From the NCBI GenBank assembly GCA_016874715.1, contig VGTK01000025.1, forward strand, positions 1 through 42,747: a stretch of 42,747 nucleotides of DNA. Direction: 5' to 3'. This DNA comes from Deltaproteobacteria bacterium (GTDB lineage: Bacteria > Desulfobacterota > Binatia > UBA12015). Shown one piece after another: positions 1 through 6,858 of the stretch (the first letter of the stretch is position 1; each line of letters begins with the position of its first letter). A program made the position numbers and the translations under genes. The notes under the pieces are model-generated. The model had not been told where the DNA came from, ran no database searches, and saw nothing but the letters and a program-made list of their open reading frames with translations.

Positions 1-93
1 AGCGGCGGCGCGGACGCCGCGAGCGGCGGGTAGCGGCGGCGCGGACGCCGCGAGCGGCGGGTAGCGGCGGCGCGGACGCCGCGAGCGGCGGGT
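1..93. repeat. 31-bp tandem repeat, three perfect copies
   Basis: Three identical 31-bp units run head to tail (1-31, 32-62, 63-93), followed by the first four bases of a fourth. Each unit contains a GCGGCG-CGGA-CGCCGC stem-loop. In the first unit one frame reads Ser-Gly-Gly-Ala-Asp-Ala-Ala-Ser-Gly-Gly and then TAG at 31-33. The repeat may therefore have arisen by duplication of the 3' end of a gene lying to the left of the window. Because 31 is not a multiple of 3, later copies fall outside that frame. The array ends 34 bp before the next start codon. Its function is unknown. Confidence 0.9.
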
Positions 94-127
94 AGCGCAC
101 CAGACTCTGAAACGCGGGAGGACGTCG

Positions 128-1135
128 ATGTCGCAGCAGGCGGTCTACCGGATCTTCGGGTCCGAGCTTTCGCCCTACTCGGTCAAGGTGCGGTCGTACT
201 TCCGCTACAAGCGCATCCCGCACCAGTGGATCATTCGTAGCGCTTCGAACGAAGCGGAGTTCCGCGGGCTCGCGAAGCTGCCGCTCGTGCCGCTGGTGGT
301 CGCTCCCGACGGTACGGCGATGCAGGACTCGACACCGATCATCGAGCACTACGAGGCGATGTACCCCGAGCCTTCGATCCATCCGGCCGACCCGGCACTG
401 GTGTTCCTCTCCGCGTTGCTCGAGGAGTACGGCGACGAGTGGGGCAACAAGCCGATGTTCCACTACCGCTGGTCGGACGAGCCGGATCAGCTGTCGGCGG
501 GCGAACGTCTGGCGCGCAGCATGATGCCCGGCATCGACGAGGCGAGCCTGCCGTCCGCGATCGAGATGGTGCGCTCGCGGATGGTGCCGCGCCTGAACCT
601 GGTCGGGTCGTCGCCGGCCACGCGGGCGACGATCGAGGGCTCCTTCCTGCACCAGCTCGCGATCCTCGAACGCCACCTGACGACCCGGCCCTACCTGTTC
701 GGCGGCCGTCCCGCGTTCGGCGACCTCGGCATGGCAGCCCAGCTGCACCAGTGCTCCACCGATCCGACGGCCGGTGCGCTGCTGCGGGAGCGCGCGCCGC
801 AGGTCCTCGCATGGATCGGCCGCATGCTCGATCCCGGGGACGAGGGCCCGTTCGAGACCTGGCCCGCCCTGGCGCCGACCCTCACCCCGCTGCTGCGCGA
901 CGAGGTCGCTGCGGTGTTCTTGCCATGGACCGTGGCCAACGCGGCGGCGCTCGCCGAGGGCAGGGGAGAGGTGTCGCTCGCGATCGGGGGCGTCCCCTTC
1001 ACGCAGGAGCCGCAGAAGTACCACGCCAAGTCGCTCGCCGCGCTGCGCGCGCGCTACCGGGCGGTCGCGGATCGCGCTGCGCTGGACCCGATCCTGGCCG
1101 CGACCGGCTGTCTGGGCCACCTGGCGGCGGGCTGA
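128..1135 (+). CDS. Glutathione S-transferase family protein
   Basis: The protein has 335 residues. The N-terminal part (about 5-85) is a GST thioredoxin-fold domain: the stretch around SPYSVKVRSYFRYK gives a serine-type active-site region, and the motif QDSTPIIEHYE matches the glutathione-binding beta4/alpha3 region. A helical GST C-terminal domain follows (about 90-240, including RPYLFGGRPAFGDLGMAAQL). The last 90 or so residues extend beyond the usual 200-230 residue family length. The ATG is supported by a strong GGGAGG Shine-Dalgarno at 116-121, six bases upstream. The stop codon lies inside the palindrome at 1131-1155. The substrate cannot be told from sequence. The thiol-transfer role is a family inference. 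Confidence 0.85.
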   Translation: MSQQAVYRIFGSELSPYSVKVRSYFRYKRIPHQWIIRSASNEAEFRGLAKLPLVPLVVAPDGTAMQDSTPIIEHYEAMYPEPSIHPADPALVFLSALLEEYGDEWGNKPMFHYRWSDEPDQLSAGERLARSMMPGIDEASLPSAIEMVRSRMVPRLNLVGSSPATRATIEGSFLHQLAILERHLTTRPYLFGGRPAFGDLGMAAQLHQCSTDPTAGALLRERAPQVLAWIGRMLDPGDEGPFETWPALAPTLTPLLRDEVAAVFLPWTVANAAALAEGRGEVSLAIGGVPFTQEPQKYHAKSLAALRARYRAVADRAALDPILAATGCLGHLAAG

Positions 1136-1155
1136 AATCGAAAATCGATTTCAGC
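1131..1155. promoter_or_regulatory. Palindrome containing a Fur-like box upstream of bfr
   Basis: A perfect 11-bp inverted repeat with a 3-nt spacer (GCTGAAATCGA, AAA, TCGATTTCAGC) spans the stop codon of the GST gene. Within it, 1139-1153 (CGAAAATCGATTTCA) matches 12 of 15 positions of the Fur-type sequence TGAAAATCATTTTCA. It lies about 107 bp upstream of the bacterioferritin start. It could be an iron-responsive operator, a GST-gene terminator hairpin (no T-run follows), or both. The downstream iron-storage gene favours the operator reading. This is inference. Confidence 0.45.
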
Positions 1156-1201
1156 TAACTTCGCGATTGACGTACGCGGGGTTCCTCGCGTGCGTTCGCT
1201 G

Positions 1202-1216
1202 TGGTAGCTTCCGGCG
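1202..1216 (+). promoter_or_regulatory. Possible extended -10 element of the bfr promoter
   Basis: The 15-mer TGGTAGCTTCCGGCG lies 46 bp before the bfr start. It matches 13 of 15 positions of the element at 11714-11728 upstream of the DsbA-like gene. The TGnTAGCT core resembles an extended -10 box. A TTGACG at 1167-1172 is too distant to be its -35 element. Confidence 0.3.
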
Positions 1217-1261
1217 CTGTGGAGGACGCTCCCGGCGACGGGGGTCGGAAGGAGGCTCGCC

Positions 1262-1735
1262 TTGAAGGGCAACAAGAAGATCATCGACGCGCTGAACGAG
1301 CTGCTCACCGGCGAGCTCACCGGCATCAACCAGTACTTCATCCACTCCAAGATGTGCGCCAACTGGGGGTACCAGCGGCTCGCAACGAAGAATCGTGAGG
1401 AGTCGATCGGCGAGATGAAGCACGCCGACGACCTCATCGAGCGGATTCTCTTCCTGGACGGGGTGCCGAACCTGCAGCGTCTGAACAAGGTCGCCGTCGG
1501 CGAGACGCCGATCGAGCAGCTGCGACTCGACCTCGCGCTGGAATACGACGCGCAGAAGAAGTTCAACCAGGCGATCGCGCTCGTGGTCGAGCTCGGTGAC
1601 AACGGTACCCGCGAGATGCTCGACGCCATGCTCGAGTCGGAAGAGGAGCACATCGACTGGCTCGAGGCCCAGCTCACCCTGGTCGAGCAGGTGGGCGAGA
1701 AGATGTATCTCGCGCAGCAGATCCGCGAGGGGTAG
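1262..1735 (+). CDS. bfr: Bacterioferritin
   Basis: This 157-residue iron-storage protein has every ferroxidase-centre ligand of the family at its canonical number: Glu18, Glu51, His54, Glu94, Glu127 and His130. Tyr25 and the haem-binding Met52 are also present. The family assembles into a 24-subunit cytoplasmic shell that oxidises Fe(II) and stores it as a ferric mineral. The start is a rare TTG at 1262, chosen because GGAAGGAGG at 1247-1255 sits six bases upstream and the N-terminus [15 protein letters not shown] aligns with the family. A Fur-like palindrome lies upstream, and the next gene has its own. No bacterioferritin-associated ferredoxin gene is adjacent. Confidence 0.97.
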   Translation: MKGNKKIIDALNELLTGELTGINQYFIHSKMCANWGYQRLATKNREESIGEMKHADDLIERILFLDGVPNLQRLNKVAVGETPIEQLRLDLALEYDAQKKFNQAIALVVELGDNGTREMLDAMLESEEEHIDWLEAQLTLVEQVGEKMYLAQQIREG

Positions 1736-1798
1736 CGGGGCGCGCCACGTCCCCCGTGGCCTGGGGCCCGCCGGTCGGGGCCCTTGAGCGGGGCTCGG

Positions 1799-1831
1799 CT
1801 CAAATGAAATTGACTTTCACTTTCATTTGAG
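1799..1831. promoter_or_regulatory. Fur-box-like inverted repeat upstream of the haem-protein candidate
   Basis: CTCAAATGAAA (1799-1809) and TTTCATTTGAG (1821-1831) form a perfect 11-bp inverted repeat around an 11-nt centre. Nested inside is TGAAATTGACTTTCA (1805-1819), which matches 13 of 15 bases of the Fur-type sequence TGAAAATGATTTTCA. The overlapping TTGACT (1810-1815) could act as a -35 hexamer. The site lies 56 bp before the ATG at 1887. The AT-rich island stands out sharply in GC-rich surroundings. Fur or another iron regulator is the natural candidate ligand, by inference. Confidence 0.6.
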
Positions 1832-1886
1832 TCACCTTCGGAGGCGTCGAGCGGCAGCAGTCCGTTGCCGCGGAAAGGACGCTGCG

Positions 1887-2306
1887 ATGGAAGAGGCGGT
1901 CGCGTTCACGGAGGATCTGCTGCAGGCGTGCCGGGCTCTGGGGCCCGCCCGGGTGGTCATGCGCAACCCGGTCGGCGTCGTCGAGGTCTTCGCCGATCTC
2001 GCGCGACTGGAGCTGCGTGACGGTTGGGCGCACCTCTGCACGGAGCCGTTCCACGTGCACCTGCATTGCCACGCGATCGCGCAGGTCTCGTTCCGCGAGC
2101 CCGCCGACGCCGTATGCGGCCAGCACCGCGCGCTCTGGTTCGGCGACCGCCGCGGAGTGCCGCTGCTGCTCCTGATCCTCGACCGCGCGCGCGGCGAGGC
2201 CGCGACCGAGCAGGCACGCATCTTCGACGACCTGCGCGCACGGCACGGCGCGACGCGAGCGCTGATCTCACTCGACGAGCTGCCGCCCCGTCCCGCATTG
2301 AACTGA
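1887..2306 (+). CDS. Small ChuX/HutX-like (haem-utilisation fold) protein, putative
   Basis: This 139-residue cytoplasmic protein has no signal peptide or membrane segment. The order of motifs (VVEVFADLARLELRDGW, then HVHLHCHAIAQVSF, then RALWFGDRRGVPLLLLILDR, then a C-terminal helix) resembles the half-domain of ChuX/HutX/HemS haem-trafficking or degrading proteins. The histidine cluster HVHLHCH could bind haem or metal. The ATG at 1887 has an AAAGGA Shine-Dalgarno at 1874-1879. An upstream in-frame TTG at 1827 is rejected because it lies inside the operator. The preceding bacterioferritin gene and the Fur-like box support an iron/haem role, but the family assignment is from pattern only. 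Confidence 0.5.
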   Translation: MEEAVAFTEDLLQACRALGPARVVMRNPVGVVEVFADLARLELRDGWAHLCTEPFHVHLHCHAIAQVSFREPADAVCGQHRALWFGDRRGVPLLLLILDRARGEAATEQARIFDDLRARHGATRALISLDELPPRPALN

Positions 2307-2357
2307 GCCGGCGGCGCTGCTCGCCTGCGAGCCTGCGTCCCGTTATGAGCGTGGGCG

Positions 2358-3956
2358 ATGGGGATCCTGGGCAGCCGCGTCGACCGCAGCTCCGATGCGT
2401 TCCGTCGCAACCGCGAGGGGATGCTCGCGAAGCTGGCCGAGCTCGACGCGCAGGTCGCGCTCGCCTGTGCCGGCGGCGGTCCGAAGTACCTCAAGCGCCA
2501 CCACGAGCGCGGCAAGCTCCTGCCGCGCGAGCGCATCGAGCTGCTGCTCGATCGCGACGCGCCGTTCCTCGAGCTGTCGCCGCTCGCGGCGGCCGGGACG
2601 GATTACGTCGTCGGGGCGAGCGTGGTGACCGGCATCGGCGTCGTGTCGGACGTCGAGTGCGTGCTGATCGCGCACGACCCGACGGTGCGCGGCGGCGCCA
2701 CCAATCCGTTCGGGCTCAAGAAGGCGCTGCGCGCAATGGACGTCGCGCGCGAGAACCGCCTGCCACTGGTCAACCTGGTGGAGTCGGGCGGAGCGGACCT
2801 GCCGCGGCAGTCGGAGATCTTCGTCCCCGGCGGTGCGACCTTCCGCAACCTCACGCAGCTGTCGGCGCTCGGCGTGCCGACGATCGCCCTGGTGTTCGGC
2901 AACGCGACCGCGGGTGGCGCATACCTGCCAGGCCTCTGTGACTACACGGTGCTGGTGCAGGGCCAGGCCAAGGTCTTCCTTGGTGGCCCGCCGCTGGTGA
3001 AGATGGCGACCGGCGAGATCGCCGACGACGAGGAGCTCGGTGGCGCGGAGATGCACGCGCGCGTGTCGGGCGTCGCGGACCACCTCGCGCTCGACGAGCG
3101 CGACTGCTTGCGGATCGGCCGTGAGATCGTCGCGCGGCTCAACTGGCGCAAGCACGGCCCCGGACCGACCGAGCGCGCCGACGAACCGATCCACGACGCG
3201 GAGGACCTGCTCGGGCTCGCGTCCCTCGACCTCCGGCTGCCGATCGACGCGCGCGAGGTGGTCGCGCGGCTGGTCGACGGTAGCCGGTTCGACGAGTTCA
3301 AGCCGCTCTACGGGGCCAACCTGGTCACGGGTTGGGCGTCGATCCACGGTTTTCCGATCGGCCTGCTCGCGAACAACGTTGGTATCCTGTTCTCGGAGGA
3401 GGCCGAGAAAGCCGCACAGTTCATCCAGCTCGCGAACCGGAGCGAGGTACCGCTGATCTTTCTGCAGAACACCACCGGCTACATGGTGGGTAAGGCCTAC
3501 GAGCAGCGCGGCATCATCAAGGACGGCTCGAAGATGATCAACGCCGTGTCGAACAGCCGCGTGCCGCACGTGACGCTGGTCATCGGCTCGAGCTACGGCG
3601 CGGGCAACTACGGCATGTGCGGCCGTGCCTACGACCCGCGATTCCTGTTCAGCTGGCCGAACAGCAAGACCGCGGTCATGGGCCCGCAGCAGCTGGCGGG
3701 CGTGCTGTCGATCGTGGCGCGGCAGGCGGCCGTGGCGGCCGGGCAGGCGGTGGACGACGAGAAGGACGCGTTTCTGCGCAAGGCGGTCGAGGAGCAGATC
3801 GAGCGCGAGTCGCTGGCCGCGTTCAACTCGGCACGTCTCTACGACGACGGCATCATCGATCCGCGGGACAGCCGCACGGTTCTCGGCATCGCGCTGTCGG
3901 CGTGCCACTCCGCCGAGGTGCGCGGTGCGCGCGCCTTCGGCGTGTTCCGGATGTGA
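2358..3956 (+). CDS. Biotin-dependent acyl-CoA carboxylase, carboxyltransferase subunit (MCC/GCC beta-like)
   Basis: This 532-residue carboxyltransferase has two crotonase-like halves. The N half carries FGLKKALRAMDVARENRLP and the acyl-CoA/oxyanion glycines of FGNATAGGAYLPG. The C half carries GILFSEEAEKAAQFIQL, QNTTGYMVGKAYE and GSSYGAGNYGMCGRAYDPRF, which are typical of methylcrotonyl-CoA and geranyl-CoA carboxylase beta subunits. The enzyme transfers CO2 from carboxybiotin to an acyl-CoA. It lies 10 bp before the biotin-bearing subunit. The downstream AtuA-family gene leaves open geranyl-CoA-like, methylcrotonyl-CoA or another branched substrate. No clear Shine-Dalgarno precedes the ATG. 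Confidence 0.9.
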   Translation: MGILGSRVDRSSDAFRRNREGMLAKLAELDAQVALACAGGGPKYLKRHHERGKLLPRERIELLLDRDAPFLELSPLAAAGTDYVVGASVVTGIGVVSDVECVLIAHDPTVRGGATNPFGLKKALRAMDVARENRLPLVNLVESGGADLPRQSEIFVPGGATFRNLTQLSALGVPTIALVFGNATAGGAYLPGLCDYTVLVQGQAKVFLGGPPLVKMATGEIADDEELGGAEMHARVSGVADHLALDERDCLRIGREIVARLNWRKHGPGPTERADEPIHDAEDLLGLASLDLRLPIDAREVVARLVDGSRFDEFKPLYGANLVTGWASIHGFPIGLLANNVGILFSEEAEKAAQFIQLANRSEVPLIFLQNTTGYMVGKAYEQRGIIKDGSKMINAVSNSRVPHVTLVIGSSYGAGNYGMCGRAYDPRFLFSWPNSKTAVMGPQQLAGVLSIVARQAAVAAGQAVDDEKDAFLRKAVEEQIERESLAAFNSARLYDDGIIDPRDSRTVLGIALSACHSAEVRGARAFGVFRM

Positions 3957-3966
3957 GCGTACGCGC

Positions 3967-6081
3967 ATGAGCACGGACGCCCCCATCAAGCCGATTCGCA
4001 AGCTGCTGGTCGCCAACCGAGGCGAGATCGCTCGCCGTGTGATGCGGACCTGCCGGGAGATGGGCATCGCGACCGTCGCGGTGTTCTCCGATCCCGACCG
4101 CGGCGAGCCGTTCGTGGCCGAGGCCGATGAGGCCGTCGCGCTCGGCGGAGCGACGCCGGCGGAGTCGTACCTGCGCGGCGCCGCGATCGTCGCCGCGGCA
4201 CGCGTGACCGGGGCCGACGCGGTTCATCCGGGCTACGGCTTCCTCTCGGAGGACGCGCGGTTCGCCCGCCTCTGCCAGGATGCGGGCATCACGTTCGTCG
4301 GTCCGCCGCCCGATGCGATCGCGGCGATGGGCTCGAAGCTCGAGGCGAAGCGCGTCGCAGTCCGCTGCGAGGTGCCGCAGCTCGCGTCCCGCGAGCTCCG
4401 TGACGCGAGCGCCGCCGCGCTCGACGCTGCGGTGCGTGAGCTCGGGCTGCCGCTCCTGGTGAAGGCGTCGGCCGGCGGCGGCGGCCGCGGGATGCGTATC
4501 GTGCGCCGGCGCGCCGATCTCGACGACGCGCTCGCGAGCGCGCGGCGCGAGGCGTCGAGCGCCTTCGGCGACGACACGGTCTTTCTCGAGCCCTACGTCG
4601 ACTCGCCACGCCACGTCGAGGTGCAGATCTTCGCCGACGCGCACGGCAACGTGGTGCACCTCTTCGAGCGCGAGTGCTCGATCCAGCGGCGGTATCAGAA
4701 GATCGTCGAGGAGGCGCCGTCGACCGCGCTCGACGAGCCCCTGCGCGCGCGCATGGGCGAAGCCGCGGTGCGCCTCGCGCGCGAGATCGGCTACCTGGGC
4801 GCCGGAACCGTGGAGTTCCTCCTCGCGCCGGACGGCCGGTTCTACTTCCTCGAGGTGAACACCCGGCTGCAGGTCGAGCACCCGGTCACCGAGTGCATCA
4901 CGGGGCTCGATCTGGTGCGGCTGCAGATCGAGGTCGCCGAGGGGCACGCCCTGCCGGCGGCGGCGCTCGCGCCCAGCCGCGCGGGGCACGCGATCGAGGC
5001 CCGGCTCTACGCCGAGGTCGCCAGCGAGGAGGGTCTTCGACCGGCGACCGGTACCGTGCACCGCTTCCGCTTCGCCGAGCAGCCCGGGCTCCGCCTCGAT
5101 GCGGGAGTCGCCGACGGGTCGGTCGTCGGTGTGCACTACGATCCGATGCTCGCGAAGGTGATCGCGCATGCGCCGACGCGGACGGAGGCAGCGCGCGTGC
5201 TGGCCCGCGCGCTGCGCCGCATGCAGCTGCACGGTGTCGGCAACAACCGCGACCTGCTGGTCGGCATCCTCGAGCACCACGAGTTCCTGGCCGGTGCGAC
5301 CGACACGCATTTCCTCGAGCGCCATTCGCCGGCCACGCTGGCGGCGCGGGCGCGCGACGCTTCTGCGGAGAGGGCTCTCGCGGTCGTCGCGGCGCTCGCA
5401 GGGCAGGCGGAGCGGCGCCGCGCGGCGCGCGTGCTGCGCACCGTGCCGTCGGGCTGGCGCAACGTGGCCGCCGTGCCGATGCGTGTCGAGCTCGCGACCG
5501 ACGAGCGTACGTATGCGATCGCCTACCGGCTCGCGCGGAGCGGGATCGAGGTCGAGGTCGGCGGTGAGGCGCTCGAGGGGTTCGTGTTGCACCAGGCGAC
5601 GCCGTCGTGCGTCGTGCTCGAGATCGCGGGGGTCGTGCGCCGCTTCGCCGTCGAGCGGTTCGGCGAGCAGGTGTTCGTCGACGGCGCGCTCGGCAGCGTC
5701 TGCTTCCGTGAGCTGCCCCGTCACCCGAGCGGCGAGGTCGAGCTGGCGCCGGGCTCGCTCGTGGCGCCGATGCCGGGCATCGTGCTGCGCGTGCACGTGG
5801 CCGTGGGGGACTCGGTCGCCCTGAACGACGAGCTGCTCGTGCTCGAGGCGATGAAGATGGAGCATCGCATCAGCGCGCCGGTCGCGGGAACCGTCGCGTC
5901 GATCCACGTCGCTGCCGGCGACAGCGTGGCCGCCGGCACGCCGCTGATCGTGCTCGCGGCGGAAGAAGCAGGCCCGGGAGACGCGGAAGAAGCAGGCCCG
6001 GGAGACGCGGAAGAAGCAGGCCGGGGGGACGCGGAAGAAGCAGGCCCGGGAGACGCGGAAGAAGCAGGCCGGGGGGACTAA
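3967..6081 (+). CDS. Biotin carboxylase/biotin carrier subunit of acyl-CoA carboxylase
   Basis: This 704-residue alpha subunit combines biotin carboxylase (about 1-450; KLLVANRGEIARRV, HPGYGFLSE, ATP-grasp glycine loop KASAGGGGRGM, EVNTRLQVEHPVTE), a linker of about 100 residues, and a C-terminal biotinyl domain with the EAMKMEH motif, Lys630 being the biotinylation site. It carboxylates biotin with ATP and bicarbonate and pairs with the preceding carboxyltransferase. The ATG at 3967 gives the standard N-terminus. The open frame extends further upstream only as a shadow inside the previous gene. After the biotinyl domain the protein carries an unusual acidic tail of five AEEAG(P/R)GD octapeptides. 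Confidence 0.93.
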   Translation: MSTDAPIKPIRKLLVANRGEIARRVMRTCREMGIATVAVFSDPDRGEPFVAEADEAVALGGATPAESYLRGAAIVAAARVTGADAVHPGYGFLSEDARFARLCQDAGITFVGPPPDAIAAMGSKLEAKRVAVRCEVPQLASRELRDASAAALDAAVRELGLPLLVKASAGGGGRGMRIVRRRADLDDALASARREASSAFGDDTVFLEPYVDSPRHVEVQIFADAHGNVVHLFERECSIQRRYQKIVEEAPSTALDEPLRARMGEAAVRLAREIGYLGAGTVEFLLAPDGRFYFLEVNTRLQVEHPVTECITGLDLVRLQIEVAEGHALPAAALAPSRAGHAIEARLYAEVASEEGLRPATGTVHRFRFAEQPGLRLDAGVADGSVVGVHYDPMLAKVIAHAPTRTEAARVLARALRRMQLHGVGNNRDLLVGILEHHEFLAGATDTHFLERHSPATLAARARDASAERALAVVAALAGQAERRRAARVLRTVPSGWRNVAAVPMRVELATDERTYAIAYRLARSGIEVEVGGEALEGFVLHQATPSCVVLEIAGVVRRFAVERFGEQVFVDGALGSVCFRELPRHPSGEVELAPGSLVAPMPGIVLRVHVAVGDSVALNDELLVLEAMKMEHRISAPVAGTVASIHVAAGDSVAAGTPLIVLAAEEAGPGDAEEAGPGDAEEAGRGDAEEAGPGDAEEAGRGD
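5959..6078 (+). repeat. Five 24-bp in-frame tandem repeats at the end of the biotin carboxylase gene
   Basis: Five contiguous 24-bp units (5959-6078) encode Ala-Glu-Glu-Ala-Gly-Pro/Arg-Gly-Asp and run directly to the TAA at 6079-6081. Units 1, 2 and 4 are identical. Units 3 and 5 share the same variant (Pro to Arg). The pattern indicates recent slippage or recombination. The unit keeps the reading frame, so the copy number changes only tail length. Confidence 0.97.
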
Positions 6082-6083
6082 CG

Positions 6084-6848
6084 ATGGCTGAGGCGGTGCT
6101 GTACGAGAACGACGGTCCGGTGGCGTGGATCACGATCAACCGGCCCGAGGCGCGCAACGCGCTCAACCAGGCCGTGCGTTCCGGGCTGTGGGACGGCCTG
6201 CGCCGCTTCGTCGCCGACGAGGCCAGCTCCGTGCTGGTGCTGACCGGGGCCGGCGAGGACGTGTTCTGTGCGGGTGCCGACCTCAAGGAGATGGCGGAGC
6301 TGAAGCTGGAGGTACCGCCCCCCGACTACGCTCCCTACCTCGGGCGGAACATCACCGTGCCGAAGCCGGTGATCGCGGCGGTGAACGGAGCGGCGCTCGC
6401 GGGCGGCTTCCTGCTCGCACAGATGTGCGACCTCTGCGTCGCGGCGGATCACGCGCGCTTCGGGATCACCGAGGCCCGCTGGGGGCGCGGCGCGCCCTGG
6501 GCGGCACCGCTGCCCTGGCTCATCCCGCCGCGGGTGGCGCTCGAGCTGCTCATGACCGCCGAGCCGATCGACGCGCGGCGGGCGCTCGAGATCGGGCTCG
6601 TGAACCGTGTCGTACCGGCGGCGCAGCTGCGCGAGGCGACGCAGTCGATGGCGCTGCGCATCGCGGCGAACGCGCCGCTGTCGGTGCGCGCGTCGAAGGC
6701 GCTGGTGTACGCATCGGCGTCGCTCGGCTGGGCTGCCGGGCTCGAGGAGGGGGACCGCCTCTTCGAGCCGGTCTACCGGAGCGAGGACGCGCAGGAGGGA
6801 CCGCGTGCGTTCCGCGAGAAGCGCACGCCGCGCTGGACCGGACGCTGA
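6084..6848 (+). CDS. Enoyl-CoA hydratase/isomerase (crotonase) family protein
   Basis: This 254-residue crotonase begins two bases after the carboxylase stop. It has the CoA-binding CAGADLKEM motif and the oxyanion region NGAALAGGF. Of the two catalytic glutamates of classical enoyl-CoA hydratase, the one in the ITEARWG motif (Glu130) is kept, while the earlier position (GGGCELA in the classical enzyme) is Leu110. The reaction may therefore differ from plain syn-hydration. In Liu/Atu-type pathways the crotonase hydrates the carboxylated acyl-CoA (methylglutaconyl-CoA or isohexenylglutaconyl-CoA). The operon position fits that role, by inference. Confidence 0.88.
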   Translation: MAEAVLYENDGPVAWITINRPEARNALNQAVRSGLWDGLRRFVADEASSVLVLTGAGEDVFCAGADLKEMAELKLEVPPPDYAPYLGRNITVPKPVIAAVNGAALAGGFLLAQMCDLCVAADHARFGITEARWGRGAPWAAPLPWLIPPRVALELLMTAEPIDARRALEIGLVNRVVPAAQLREATQSMALRIAANAPLSVRASKALVYASASLGWAAGLEEGDRLFEPVYRSEDAQEGPRAFREKRTPRWTGR

Positions 6849-6858
6849 GGGCGAGCGC

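Noticed and set aside
1..93. CRISPR-like array at the left edge
   Set aside because: The units are contiguous with no spacers and no cas genes are present. It is a plain tandem repeat.
1742..1796. Intrinsic terminator after bfr
   Set aside because: GGGCCC-containing segments can pair, but the stem is short and self-palindromic and no T-run follows. It is too weak to list as a feature.
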